Part shown: positions 36,501 to 44,803 of the stretch, one piece after another
Layout of the letters: the number at the start of each line of letters is the position of its first letter
Position numbering within the stretch: position 1 is the first letter of the stretch
NCBI GenBank assembly: GCA_021778845.1
Contig: JAJYBU010000003.1
Coordinates: forward strand, 99,921-163,920
Length of the DNA: 64,000 nucleotides
Direction of reading: 5' to 3'
Source: Acidobacteriota bacterium
GTDB taxonomy: Bacteria; Acidobacteriota; Terriglobia; Terriglobales; Acidobacteriaceae
The notes under the pieces: generated by a model
Seen by the model: the letters and a program-made list of their open reading frames with translations, nothing else
What the model was told of the DNA's origin: nothing
Database searches by the model: none
Made by a program: the position numbers and the translations under genes

Positions 36501-37118
36501 AGCCTCGGCGCCAACATCGGCCTCCCCACCATTCCCCAGGGCATCGCCATCGACGCCAACCACGGCTTCTGGCTCCCCGGCGACAACGAAGTTGCGCATA
36601 TCTCCGCTCCCTCCGCCACCTATCCCAACGGCCAGCTCCTCAGCAACGCCAACTGCTGCGCCTTCTCCTACGGCGTAGCCACCGACGCCCACGGTAATCT
36701 CTGGGTCTCCGACTACCTCGGCGGCGTCTCCCCCAACAACGACGGCGCCTTCGCCGACCTCGCCCCCGACGGCACCATCCTCCTCAGCAGCGTCACCACC
36801 GGCGGCATCAACCACCCCGCCATGGTCGCCATCGACGCCGCCCAGAACGTCTGGTTCGCCAACCTCCACGGTGCCTCCATCACCGAGATCGCCGGCAACT
36901 CCGCCGCCGTTCCCGGCGCTGCACTCTCGCCCACCACCGGGGTCTACTCCACCGGCGGCTTCGGCCTCGACGCCGCCCTCAACGGCCCCTTCAGCCTCGC
37001 CCCCGACCGTTCCGGCAACCTCTGGGTCTCCAACGAAAACGTCTACGCCCTCACCATGTTCTTCGGCCTCGCCGCCCCAACCATCACTCCCCTCCAGCCC
37101 ATCCCCACCGCTCCGTAG
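33531..37118 (+). CDS. Giant putative-Ig-repeat lipoprotein with C-terminal beta-propeller
   Basis: 1195 residues. The leader ends in a lipobox (SLLGC, Cys30). An Ig-like domain (VDPGDTATYTATVANDANNAGVTW, about 50-130) is followed by six He_PIG-type repeats of about 80 residues (GTPYTATL, GLALNATTGVITGLPT, FTVTLTDS) to about residue 585. A carboxypeptidase-regulatory-like module comes next, then NHL/Vgb-type propeller blades (GNVWVANQNS, NNIWVTNFNG, GNLWVSDYLGG). It is likely surface-exposed and involved in adhesion or binding. It is paralogous to 53208-57596 in its N-terminal half and to 37521-40025 in its C-terminal half. Confidence 0.82.
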   Translation: MIRRSSRPARILAATLFLFGVSLSASLLGCGSTSVPPTPTAIGIQGPKTTTVDPGDTATYTATVANDANNAGVTWILAGTTCTGAACGVLSSVTTTGVTYTAPATVATAFTVTITVTSVADPSLTSVITLSIPANLSIATAPGALPSAIIGTPYTATLAGAGGITPFTWSITHGALPAGLALNATTGVITGLPTAPGSASFTVTLTDSGSPALTATAAYTLAVAYPALTIAAATLPSGTFGTAYTAALTASGGTGTGYTWAVTSGTGTGLSAIGLTLTPAGAITGTPTAGETASPFTVKVTDSYGDTASATFALTVVYPAITIPTTLPNGIVGTAYSATLSATGGSGTGYTYALVSGLSATGLSLSTAGLITGTPTVTENPGTFTVKVTDSAGNTATVTLTLTITYPNLTITTVSLPSGIVGTAYTTTLAATAGSGTGYTWAVTPGTSSLSALGVTLSSSGVLSAATPVAGTATFTVKVTDSASDSTTANFTLTIDPAVTITTTSLPNGTEGTTYTGTLAASGGSGTGYAWTVISDTGLSAVGLSLSSSGAITGTPNAGESATTFTVQVTDSNGNTAKATLSLTVTAVAFQGQVLSGTQPVTGATIQLYTVGSAGNASAATPMLTQAVTTDPLGMFNLTGLYTCGQSSTGQTLPGTPASSQVYLVATGGSASTTSSTSNPALVLVAPVGSCSNLTSTTTTPFFILNEVTTAAAAWALAPFSASATNIGASATNTLGIANAFLDAALLVNPSTGAAATLPSTLTVETGKLHAFADALNACTASDGGSACTPLFTAATPTGGTAPTDTFTAALNITHHPGQNVAAVYAAIPTTPAPPFATTLTKSPNDWTMSLTITGGGLFMPTALGVDSQGNVWVANQNSPLSAFSPQGTPLSSTGFGSGQISQVYGLAIDPSNNIWVTNFNGNTGYGSVTKFYGINPPTGSATGSVVGTYSNGSDFPYVVAADTNGDIFIANTGNASATVYNPNGSLLYASLGANIGLPTIPQGIAIDANHGFWLPGDNEVAHISAPSATYPNGQLLSNANCCAFSYGVATDAHGNLWVSDYLGGVSPNNDGAFADLAPDGTILLSSVTTGGINHPAMVAIDAAQNVWFANLHGASITEIAGNSAAVPGAALSPTTGVYSTGGFGLDAALNGPFSLAPDRSGNLWVSNENVYALTMFFGLAAPTITPLQPIPTAP

Positions 37119-37520
37119 CGAGCCTCTGCACAAGTTCCGCATCCTGAAGCCGGTCTTCGGCTTCGACAAGCCTCAAGCTGGCCTCCGAACTCACCCAACG
37201 CAACCGCACACCGCAGCCCTCGACGCCATCCACCGCGCAAAGAGGGAAAGGCCCTCACCGTTAAGAAATCAGCGTCCTGCAAGAGCCGCCCTGGCCGTCG
37301 TCCTTGCTTCGCCCCTGCTCGTAACCAAGCTCTTATCTACTCAGTAAATGCATTATCACAAGTGCACCGTTTATTAGAGACTGCAAATATTTATGAGGAA
37401 TCACTAAAGATTCGGCTTATGATTCCCTTATCCGCATTCGCACCTGGCAGCCGAACCCAAAGACGTACCCTCGGCCGCCGCATTCGCCGTAACCGATACT
37501 GCGAACTTTTGGAGGCCCTC
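37119..37520. other. 402-bp intergenic region between giant lipoprotein genes
   Basis: A small GAAGCCG/CGGCTTC hairpin at 37146-37164 may end the upstream transcript. The region from about 37330 to 37420 is AT-rich and probably holds the promoter of the next gene. No open reading frame here looks coding. Confidence 0.4.
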
Positions 37521-40025
37521 GTGAAGCTCTCGTTTAAGTCCAGCTCTTTCGCTCTCGCTCTCATGCTTGGAACCCTCTCGATAGTGGGTTGTGGTGGCGC
37601 TATGAGTCTGCCTGACTCGGTCGCCAGCATCCAGGCCGCAGGTCCGCCCCTCAGCGGCATCGTCCTCGGCGGCCACGCCCCCATCGTCGGTGCGCATGTC
37701 TATCTGCTCCAGCCCGGCACCTCCGGCATCGGTTCTCTGGCCACCTCCATCCTCGGCAATAACGGCGCCACCTCGGCCAACGGCTACACCATCACCGCCG
37801 ACGTCAACGATCCCAACGTCGTAGCCGGATCCAAGTACGTCACCACCGACAGCGGCGGCGGCTTCAGCCTGACCGGCGCCTACACCTGTGTCGTCGGTCA
37901 GCCCGTCTATATCTACGCCTGGGGCGGAACACCCTCCACCACCGCTGTCGCCGCTCAGCCCACCTACAACGTCACTCAGGTCGTTGTGAGTAACGCCGCT
38001 TCCTCCTCGCCAACCTACACCGTCACCGTCACTCCGTCCGAGTTGCTGTACACCGGCGAGAATATCGCGATCCAAGGCTTCAACGGTAGCTTCAAAGGCC
38101 TCAACGGCACTCAGGTCGTCTTACCCTCAGGCCTCACCACCACCACCTTCGAGTTCACTTCGTCGGCAGGCGGTTCAGGCGTCAAGGATGGACCCTTAAC
38201 CAACGGCCAGATTTCAGCCGGACTAGTCACCCCCTCACCCCAGGGCAACAACGCCATCGTTCAACTCGCCACCCTCGGCAACTGCCCCTCCTCGGGCAAC
38301 TTCTCCACTCCCGGCAACGGAGCCCTCTCGTATGTCTATATGAATGAGGTCTCCACCGTCGCAGCGGCGTACACCTTCCAGCCCTTCACCTCAGCGGCTA
38401 ACAACAGCGCCTGGGCCATCGGTAGTTCTGGCAGCACGCAGGGACTCCTCGGCATCGCCAACGCCGCCGCCAACGCCGCTCAGCTCTACAACATTCAGGG
38501 CGGCGGCCAGACCTCCACCGTCTACGATGGCGAGGGCCACCTTGCCAACGCCCTCACCGTCAACGGTAACGGCATCATTCCCCAGGCCACCATCGACACC
38601 CTCGGCAACATCCTCGCCGCCTGCGTCGACTCCGCCCCCAACGGCAGCAACGCAGGAGCCAACGGTCTCTCTGCGCAATGTTCCACTCTCTTTACAACCG
38701 CCACCGATGACGGCTCCCTCCTCGGCACCCAGCCCATCGACACCGCAACTGCCGCCATCAACATCGCCCGCTACCCCGCAGGCAACCACGCAGCCAGCAC
38801 CGGAGCTAACCCCAACTTCGTCGCTAACATCTTTGCCATCCCCACCGGCGACGTTCCCTTCACTCCAAACCTCGCCAACGCCCCCAACGACTTCACCATC
38901 GTGATCAACTATCCCTTTGCGGCTGTGGGCGGCTACGCTGCTGCCAACCCCACGCTCGAGCAGGCGGAGAGCGTTGCGGTCGATGCGCTCGGTCAGGTGT
39001 TCATCTCAGCACACGGAAATGGGTCGTCGCAACCTCCCACCGTTGTTCGCTGGTCGCCCCTTGGCGTCCCAAATGCCGGGCCATTCTCTGCCGGCAGCAG
39101 CCTCTTCGGCTATGTCTCCATCGACGGCTCCAATAACGCCTGGGCTTCCCAGACCACCGGCGCTGGCAGCATTGAGGAGTTTATCTATAACCCGACGACC
39201 AACGGCATCACCACTGCCACCTATGGCTCCGGCTACATTAATCCTCGTCCTCTTGTCACCACCCAGTCCGGCGATGCGCTCTTCATCGCCAGCGATTCAC
39301 CCAACGGTGGCAACTACCAGTTGTTCGAGTACGGTCCCCTGGGAGCTTCCATCTCCGGCTCTCCCTACTCCCTCAGCTCAACTACCCTCACCACCAATGA
39401 CTTCGCAAACCACGGCGCAATCGCTGCCAGCGGAGATCTCTGGTTCACCTCCGAGAGATCGAATCAAATCGGCCTCGTCACCCCGACGGGTACCGCGGTC
39501 TTCTCTCCCTCCGTCGTTGCCGGCACCCAGCCAGAAGTCCCTGCGGTGGATCATCTCGGCAACGCCTGGGTTCCCATCCAGTCCACGGCCTCGCAGATCG
39601 ACTACGTTACGCCCACGGGCGTCAGCTCCACCCTCTCCAGTGCCAGCACGGGCGCTAACTTGGTCGCCACCTTCGGCGCTGCTGTGGATGGTAACGGCAA
39701 CATCTGGTTTGCCAACCGCTGCGGCTTCAATGGTGCTTGCACCAACGGTCCCGGTACGAACTCGATCGTCGAGCTGAGCGGCCTTACCCACACCGCCATC
39801 TCCCCCTCGACCAACTACTACCCAGAGGCTCAGTATCCTGCCTCTGCCACCACCTTCACCCGTATCCTGAGCGATCCGGTCAACCTTGCCATCGATCCGT
39901 CTGGCAATGTCTGGACCACCAACTACCTGGGCAGCGAGGTGACGGAGATGATCGGCGCAGCAGCTCCGGTGGTCACTCCGCTCTCCACCGCTGCCGGTAC
40001 CAACGCACTGGGCGTCACGCCCTAA
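37521..40025 (+). CDS. Large lipoprotein with NHL/Vgb-type beta-propeller
   Basis: 834 residues from GTG 37521, which has GGAGG five bases upstream; an upstream in-frame ATG at 37362 would add 53 residues with no signal peptide. The leader ends in a lipobox (SIVGC, Cys24). The N-terminal third has a carboxypeptidase-regulatory-like module (SGIVLGGHAPIVGAHVYLLQPG, then GGGFSLTGAYTC), and the C-terminal half repeats blades such as GNAWVPIQST, GNIWFANRCG and GNVWTTNYLGSEVTEMIG. The ending AAPVVTPL matches the paralog just upstream (AAPTITPL). Probably outer-membrane anchored and surface-exposed; ligand unknown. Confidence 0.8.
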   Translation: MKLSFKSSSFALALMLGTLSIVGCGGAMSLPDSVASIQAAGPPLSGIVLGGHAPIVGAHVYLLQPGTSGIGSLATSILGNNGATSANGYTITADVNDPNVVAGSKYVTTDSGGGFSLTGAYTCVVGQPVYIYAWGGTPSTTAVAAQPTYNVTQVVVSNAASSSPTYTVTVTPSELLYTGENIAIQGFNGSFKGLNGTQVVLPSGLTTTTFEFTSSAGGSGVKDGPLTNGQISAGLVTPSPQGNNAIVQLATLGNCPSSGNFSTPGNGALSYVYMNEVSTVAAAYTFQPFTSAANNSAWAIGSSGSTQGLLGIANAAANAAQLYNIQGGGQTSTVYDGEGHLANALTVNGNGIIPQATIDTLGNILAACVDSAPNGSNAGANGLSAQCSTLFTTATDDGSLLGTQPIDTATAAINIARYPAGNHAASTGANPNFVANIFAIPTGDVPFTPNLANAPNDFTIVINYPFAAVGGYAAANPTLEQAESVAVDALGQVFISAHGNGSSQPPTVVRWSPLGVPNAGPFSAGSSLFGYVSIDGSNNAWASQTTGAGSIEEFIYNPTTNGITTATYGSGYINPRPLVTTQSGDALFIASDSPNGGNYQLFEYGPLGASISGSPYSLSSTTLTTNDFANHGAIAASGDLWFTSERSNQIGLVTPTGTAVFSPSVVAGTQPEVPAVDHLGNAWVPIQSTASQIDYVTPTGVSSTLSSASTGANLVATFGAAVDGNGNIWFANRCGFNGACTNGPGTNSIVELSGLTHTAISPSTNYYPEAQYPASATTFTRILSDPVNLAIDPSGNVWTTNYLGSEVTEMIGAAAPVVTPLSTAAGTNALGVTP

Positions 40026-40048
40026 CCGAAGTCTGCACTATTCCCTGC

Positions 40049-40085
40049 CAGCCCGCGTCGCCCCCAGCGCCGCGGGCTGTTTGCT
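40049..40085 (+). terminator. Intrinsic terminator after the propeller lipoprotein
   Basis: CAGCCCGCG pairs with CGCGGGCTG across a 13-base loop and is followed by TTTGCTT, 24 bp after the stop. Stem, loop and T-run fit a Rho-independent terminator. Confidence 0.75.
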
Positions 40086-40271
40086 TCAACGGCGGCCATC
40101 TCCACCGCAGCGTCCAGCGCGCACCAGGACCAGCAAGTCTCCGCCCCCGCCAGAGTTCTCGCCATGGGCTCTTCCCTTGCTGTTGCCCGTTCCGTTGCTG
40201 CAAACGAACCCCGCCTGCCCTTCCGGCGATTTAGAATCATCCCACCATGAACGCCTCGCCGCAGACCCTCC

Positions 40272-40462
40272 GACTTGACAACGTCACCCCTCTGTCACCC
40301 CTCCAAATCCCCATGGTGCCCGCCCGGCAAAATCCCTCCCCGCGCAAATCTTCCGATCCCCGCCCCGCCAGCGCCCATTTCCAACGTCGTGCGTACGAAA
40401 ACCGTGCTGAGAGTGTCGAATTGCAGCCCAGGATTGCGTTGAGCCCTACACCAAACTCACAC
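40272..40462 (-). repeat. Dispersed element, family 1, copy B
   Basis: Read on the minus strand, this 191-bp element begins GTGTGAGTTTGGTGTAGGG and its first 90 bases are about 90% identical to copy C at 49376-49560. The similarity continues more weakly to a shared end, TGTCAAGT. The 44-bp gap to the ispE start means it lies within the ispE upstream region. I see no coding potential in it. Confidence 0.85.
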
Positions 40463-40506
40463 ATTTGGGCTCATACAGCTCACTCAGCCTCCCCGGCGGT
40501 CGCCTG

Positions 40507-41580
40507 ATGCCCACCCGCGTCCGCTCCTACTCGAAAATAAATCTCGGCCTCGCCGTCGGCCCCACCCGTCCCGACGGCTTCCACGCCCTCACCACCGTCT
40601 ATCAGACTCTACAACTTCATGATTTTGTGACAGTTGCAGCCACACGCGCAGCCGAGACGTCGATCCTCATCACCTCCAACCACCGCGGCGTTCCCCGCAC
40701 CGAAGCCCGCAATGCCGAGCGCAACACCGCCTGGAAGATGGTCCAGAAGACCCTCGAACGCCTGAAAATTACCGCTAACGTGGAAATCCACATCGACAAG
40801 CGCCTCCCTGTGCAAGGCGGCATGGGTGCCGGGTCGGCCAACGCGGTCGCTGCAACTATAGGATTAGAAAGGGAGTTAGGCCTCGCTCTCCCCGCCCCGG
40901 ACCGACTGGAAGTAGCCGCCGAAGTAGGCTCCGATGTCCCCCTTTTCCTCCTCGGCGGCACCGTCCTCGGTCTCGGCCGAGGCGAGGAGGTCTACCCCCT
41001 CCCCGACTCCAATCCCCTCCATTGCGTCGTCGCCCTGCCCGACGTTGGCGTCTCTACAGCCCTTGCTTTTCAGCAACTTGACGCCGCTTCATTGACTTCC
41101 GCCCCCGCTGTGGATAAACTAAAGCAGTTGAGCCGCGCTCTAGCCTCTGTCTGGTCGACATCTGGCGTCGAGTCTGGCCCCTCCGGTATCGCTTTTACGC
41201 ACCGCCCAGAACCCAATCAAGCATTGATTCCAGGCGACTTGCCCTCGGGTAGGACCTCTAGCGAGAGGGACGTATCAGGCGATCTGGCCGAGAATCCCCT
41301 TCTCGCGCTTGTCCGCACCGGGATTGAGAACGACTTTGAAGAGGTCGTCTTCTCGCAGCATCCCTCCTTGCGTTCAACCAAGCGTGATTTGATGGGAAGT
41401 TCAAGAGAATCTGCGCTTTACGCAGCTCTCTCGGGCTCAGGTTCGGCGTTGTTTGGGCTCTACGAGTCACAGGCAGACGCTCTCGCCGCTCAACATCGTG
41501 TCCAGCAGAACGGCACTAGGGCTCTTTTGACAAAGACCCTGCCACGCCGAAACTATTGGCATACGATGTTCGCAGAGTGA
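40507..41580 (+). CDS. ispE: 4-diphosphocytidyl-2-C-methyl-D-erythritol kinase
   Basis: 357 residues from ATG 40507, which directly precedes the conserved start VRSYSKINLGLAVGPTRPDGFHALTTVYQTL; no good ribosome binding site is visible. The GHMP-kinase ATP loop is VQGGMGAGSANAVAA and the third motif is ALSGSGSALFGLY. The enzyme phosphorylates CDP-methylerythritol in the non-mevalonate isoprenoid pathway. It is 60-70 residues longer than usual because of a low-complexity insertion around residues 205-260 between the conserved core blocks. Its place before tRNA-Gln and prs is a common bacterial arrangement. Confidence 0.93.
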   Translation: MPTRVRSYSKINLGLAVGPTRPDGFHALTTVYQTLQLHDFVTVAATRAAETSILITSNHRGVPRTEARNAERNTAWKMVQKTLERLKITANVEIHIDKRLPVQGGMGAGSANAVAATIGLERELGLALPAPDRLEVAAEVGSDVPLFLLGGTVLGLGRGEEVYPLPDSNPLHCVVALPDVGVSTALAFQQLDAASLTSAPAVDKLKQLSRALASVWSTSGVESGPSGIAFTHRPEPNQALIPGDLPSGRTSSERDVSGDLAENPLLALVRTGIENDFEEVVFSQHPSLRSTKRDLMGSSRESALYAALSGSGSALFGLYESQADALAAQHRVQQNGTRALLTKTLPRRNYWHTMFAE

Positions 41581-41610
41581 CTTTACCGGCAACAAGCGCG
41601 CCGGCAGTAC

Positions 41611-41684
41611 TGGGCGATCGACTAATGGTAGGTCAAGTGCCTTTGACGCACTTTGTCTAGGTTCGAATCCTAGTCGCCCAGCCA
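41611..41684 (+). tRNA. tRNA-Gln (anticodon TTG)
   Basis: A full cloverleaf can be drawn: acceptor TGGGCGA with TCGCCCA, D stem GACT with GGTC, anticodon stem AGTGC with GCACT around the loop CTTTGAC (anticodon TTG, glutamine), T arm CTAGG-TTCGAAT-CCTAG, discriminator G and an encoded CCA. It lies between ispE and prs. Confidence 0.95.
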
Positions 41685-42007
41685 TCAGTCGTTCGCTGGA
41701 TTTGCAGAGTGAGTGATCTGTAAGTCATGCGAAAGAAGGAAGTTAGGGAACTTTTTATTTTTTGCGATGGAAACGATATCGCCCAAAGATTCAGCAAGGC
41801 CCGCACGAGTACCTCGGTAGAATGCCGATGCGCGGGAGGTGCAAGAAGTTTGCAGATGGCTTGAGGAAGTACCAATTCTCAGCCAGTACATAAGGAACCA
41901 AGGTCCAGCACCATGCAGATGACCGGCGATGAAACAGTGCCGGTCGCATAGAAGTAAGGCAAGCAGTATGGAATTACCAAGGGTCAACCAGCCTGGAGGA
42001 TTTCAAC
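41685..42007. other. 323-bp upstream region of prs
   Basis: Moderately AT-rich sequence with no convincing gene or structured RNA. It should contain the prs promoter. GGAGG at the end serves the prs GTG start. Confidence 0.4.
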
Positions 42008-43150
42008 GTGAGCGAACAAAACACGACTGTGGTTCCTTTCCCGAGTTCTATCCATGAAGTCTCCACTGCGACGGCCACATCGGCCACGCCTGCGGTGGAG
42101 CAACCGAAGCAAGCCACTGAGGCGTTATTGACGCCGGTGACCGCTGCTGCGGGCACGAAGGCGGCGGATCCAAAAGCAGGAGAGAAAAAACGCTCCTCGC
42201 GCCTAAGTGAAGACAAGCGCTTCAAGATCTTCTCCGGCTCGGCAAACCGGCCGCTGGCGGAGGAGATCGGTAAGTTTCTGGGTGTACCTGTCGGGGAGAC
42301 GCGTTTGCAGCGCTTCTCCGACGGCGAAACCCATTTTCAGCTCATTGAAAATGTGCGTGGCGCGGATGTATTTCTGATCCAGCCCACATGTCGTCCGGTC
42401 GATCAGCATCTGGTCGAGTTGCTGATCATGATGGATGCACTCAAACGCGCGTCGGCAGGCCGCATTACCGTGGTGGTTCCGTACTATGGCTATGCGCGGC
42501 AGGATCGGAAGGATCGGCCGCGGGTTGCGATTACCTCCAAGCTGGTAGCAGATCTGCTTGCTACGGCCGGAGCGAATCGGGCGCTGTTTGTTGATCTGCA
42601 CGCAGCGCAGATTCAGGGCTTCTTCAATATTCCGGTGGATCATCTGTTTGCCAGTCCGGTGCTGGTTGGATACTTCAGAGACTTGAAGCTGCCCAATCTC
42701 ACGGTGGTGAGTCCGGATGCAGGCGGCGTGGAGAGAGCAAGATTCTTTGCGCAGAGGCTGGAAGTGCCTTTGGCGATCGTTGATAAGCGCAGGACTGATA
42801 TCAACGTGACCGAAGTGATGAATGTGATCGGCGATGTGCGCGGACGGACATGCTTGATCCTCGACGATATTGTCGATACGGCGGGAACGCTGGTGAAGAC
42901 AGCCGAAGCGTTGCTGGAGCAGGGTGCGGAAAAGGTCTATGCGTGCGCCTCGCATGCGGTGCTCTCGGGGCCGGCGGTCGAGAGAATCAAAGCGTCGAAG
43001 TTGGAAGAGTTGGTAGTAACCAATACGATTCCACTCTCCGAGGAAGCGCAGCAGGTGAGCAAGATCAAGGTGCTTTCGATTGCTGGACTGCTGGGCAGAG
43101 CGATCGAGAGTATTCACATGGAGACGTCGGTGTCGACGCTCTTCAACTAG
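42008..43150 (+). CDS. prs: Ribose-phosphate pyrophosphokinase
   Basis: 380 residues from GTG 42008, with GGAGG eight bases upstream. The enzyme makes PRPP from ribose 5-phosphate and ATP. The core begins FKIFSGSANRPLAEEIGKFLGV and includes RFSDGETHFQLIENVRGADVF, YYGYARQDRKDRPR and the PRPP-binding loop LILDDIVDTAGTL. The usual length is 310-320; here about 65 extra N-terminal residues, rich in Thr, Ala and Pro, precede the core. It forms an operon-like block with rplY and pth. Confidence 0.95.
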   Translation: MSEQNTTVVPFPSSIHEVSTATATSATPAVEQPKQATEALLTPVTAAAGTKAADPKAGEKKRSSRLSEDKRFKIFSGSANRPLAEEIGKFLGVPVGETRLQRFSDGETHFQLIENVRGADVFLIQPTCRPVDQHLVELLIMMDALKRASAGRITVVVPYYGYARQDRKDRPRVAITSKLVADLLATAGANRALFVDLHAAQIQGFFNIPVDHLFASPVLVGYFRDLKLPNLTVVSPDAGGVERARFFAQRLEVPLAIVDKRRTDINVTEVMNVIGDVRGRTCLILDDIVDTAGTLVKTAEALLEQGAEKVYACASHAVLSGPAVERIKASKLEELVVTNTIPLSEEAQQVSKIKVLSIAGLLGRAIESIHMETSVSTLFN

Positions 43151-43257
43151 AGTTTGAAGTTTGCAGGAAGGCTTGCGTTGCAGGCTGCAGGTTTATCAGA
43201 GCAAGGTTTCAGGACAAAGGGAGCGAGGCTCAACCTCGTGCCCGAAAGGAAAAGAAG

Positions 43258-43941
43258 ATGGCAGAGAAAAAGATTGATGCGGTGGTGGCAACGCCCCGCA
43301 CGGGTACCTTCAACAAGAGCCATGCTCGCCGCGTGCGCGTGCAGGGACTGATCCCAGCCGTGGTGTATGGCGCCGGCAAGGAGTCAGTGGCGGTGACGGT
43401 TGATCCCAAGGTTATTACCAAGATCCTGTACTCCGATGCAGGGCACAACACGATCTTCGACCTCACGATCGAGGGTTCGGGTGTTACGAAGGCGATGATC
43501 GTCGACTGGCAGAATGAGCCGATCAAGGGCAAGCTGCTGCACATCGACCTCAAGCGTATTGCGATGGACAAGGCCATGCGCGTCTCCGTGCCGGTGCAGT
43601 TGACGGGCGCTTCGGTTGGCGTGAAAAATTCTGGCGGCATTCTGAGCCAGGTGCTGCACGAGGTCGAGATTGAGTGCCTGCCGGGAGATATTCCGGGTCA
43701 CATCGATGTGGATGTCACGAACCTTGATCTGCACGGAGCGATTCACATCTCGGATCTGCCGCACTCGGACAAGATCAAGTACCTCGGCGAAGAAGATGCT
43801 CTGGTTGCCCATGTGACGGTGATGAAGGAAGAGGTTGTAGCGGAGCCGGTTGCTGGTCCAGCTGAGCCTGAAGTAGCGAAGAAGGGCAAGGCGGATGCTG
43901 CTGCTCCTGCCGCTGCTCCCGCCGCCGATAAGAAGAAGTAG
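43258..43941 (+). CDS. rplY: 50S ribosomal protein L25 (general stress protein Ctc type)
   Basis: 227 residues from ATG 43258, preceded by AAGGA. The N-terminal L25 domain (residues 5-95) binds 5S rRNA and shows the family start VVATPRTGTFNKSHARRVRVQGLIPAVVYG. The C-terminal Ctc/TL5 domain follows (VPVQLTGASVGVKNSGGILSQVLHEVEIECLP), then an Ala/Lys-rich tail. The order prs, rplY, pth is widely conserved. A GAGTA-type inverted repeat starts just after the stop. Confidence 0.95.
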   Translation: MAEKKIDAVVATPRTGTFNKSHARRVRVQGLIPAVVYGAGKESVAVTVDPKVITKILYSDAGHNTIFDLTIEGSGVTKAMIVDWQNEPIKGKLLHIDLKRIAMDKAMRVSVPVQLTGASVGVKNSGGILSQVLHEVEIECLPGDIPGHIDVDVTNLDLHGAIHISDLPHSDKIKYLGEEDALVAHVTVMKEEVVAEPVAGPAEPEVAKKGKADAAAPAAAPAADKKK

Positions 43942-43943
43942 TA

Positions 43944-44012
43944 GAGAGCAAGGAGTAGGGAGTAGTGAAGACAGTCGAGTTTGCACGGGTTGTCTCTACT
44001 CCTTACGCTCTG
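43944..44012. repeat. GAGTA-type inverted repeat, copy 1
   Basis: GAGAGCAAGGAGTAG on the left faces CTACTCCTTACGCTCT on the right around a 35-base centre, so the transcript can form a long imperfect hairpin between rplY and pth. A very similar structure surrounds the pth stop at 44631-44711. Confidence 0.7.
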
Positions 44013-44047
44013 CGCCTAACTCCCTCGCTGTGCACGGGAGAGCGGTT

Positions 44048-44641
44048 GTGAAGCTGATTGTCGGTCTTGGGAATCCTGGTCCGGAGTATGCATTCACGCC
44101 GCACAACGCGGGGTTTCTGGCTATCGATCGCATCGCAGCCGTATGCGATGTGCAGGTTGCCAATCGCCGTTGTAGAGCGCTGACGGTGCGGACCAAGCTG
44201 GCCGGACATGATGTTCTGCTGGCGAAGCCGGAGACCTTTATGAACTTGAGCGGGCTTTCGGTGGCCGCTCTGTTGAACGAGTTGGAAATCGAAGTAAAGG
44301 ACTTGATTGTCCTCTACGACGAGCTGGATTTTCCGCTGGGCACGCTGCGCATTGCGCAGCGGGGTTCGGCGAATGGGCACAACGGCGTCAAGTCTGTCTC
44401 CGGCATGCTGGGAACAGAGGAGTGGCTTCGCATCCGGATTGGAGTGGGCAAGCCGCCACTCGAGGACGGACGCTTGGTGAAAGCCGGTGGTGCCGATTAT
44501 CTGCTGACGCCGATGCGCAAGCAGGAGTTGGCAACGCTGGACGAGGTGCTCGACCAGGCTGTACGCGCGGTCGAGGTTGTGCTGACAAAAGGTGTCGGCG
44601 CAGCAATGAATGAGTTCAACAGGAAGGCGAGTAGTGAGTAA
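44048..44641 (+). CDS. pth: Peptidyl-tRNA hydrolase
   Basis: 197 residues from GTG 44048, which has GGGAGAG five bases upstream. Starts VKLIVGLGNPGPEYAFTPHNAGFLAID with the catalytic His in PHNAGF, and includes KPETFMNLSG and RGSANGHNGVKSV. The enzyme releases peptides from prematurely dropped peptidyl-tRNAs. The last codons and the stop lie inside the second GAGTA-type repeat, so its final residues (KASSE) are supplied by repeat sequence. Confidence 0.95.
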   Translation: MKLIVGLGNPGPEYAFTPHNAGFLAIDRIAAVCDVQVANRRCRALTVRTKLAGHDVLLAKPETFMNLSGLSVAALLNELEIEVKDLIVLYDELDFPLGTLRIAQRGSANGHNGVKSVSGMLGTEEWLRIRIGVGKPPLEDGRLVKAGGADYLLTPMRKQELATLDEVLDQAVRAVEVVLTKGVGAAMNEFNRKASSE

Positions 44642-44711
44642 GGAGTAAAGAGTAGAGAAGACGGATCACACAGGTTTTCACTACTCCTTACTCTCTACTC
44701 CTTGCTCGCTG
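44631..44711. repeat. GAGTA-type inverted repeat, copy 2
   Basis: Left arm GTAGTGAGTAAGGAGTAAAG, right arm ACTCCTTACTCTCTACTCC and onward, around a 13-base centre. The left arm includes the pth stop codon. It resembles copy 1 at 43944-44012 in sequence and in position after a stop codon. Confidence 0.75.
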
Positions 44712-44715
44712 GACT

Positions 44716-44795
44716 TAGTGGCAACAACAATCTTCCACACCGGATTCGGCTGGAAGTAGCAACCGAAGCGGTGCGGGGCAGAACCCCGCAGAAAG
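44716..44795 (+). promoter_or_regulatory. Structured rpsF leader, candidate S6:S18-type control element
   Basis: The leader can fold a CTTCCA/TGGAAG stem with CCGG bases in its loop, then CCGAAGCGG, then a GCGGGG/CCCCGC hairpin just before the rpsF ribosome binding site. Many bacteria carry an S6:S18-binding motif here that represses the operon, but I could not test this against the published consensus. Confidence 0.4.
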
Positions 44796-44803
44796 AAGTA
44801 GAG

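Noticed and set aside
35451..37169. 572-codon minus-strand frame over the giant lipoprotein
   Set aside because: Gly/Val/Asp-rich shadow of a repetitive gene; the plus-strand product has a lipobox and domain repeats.
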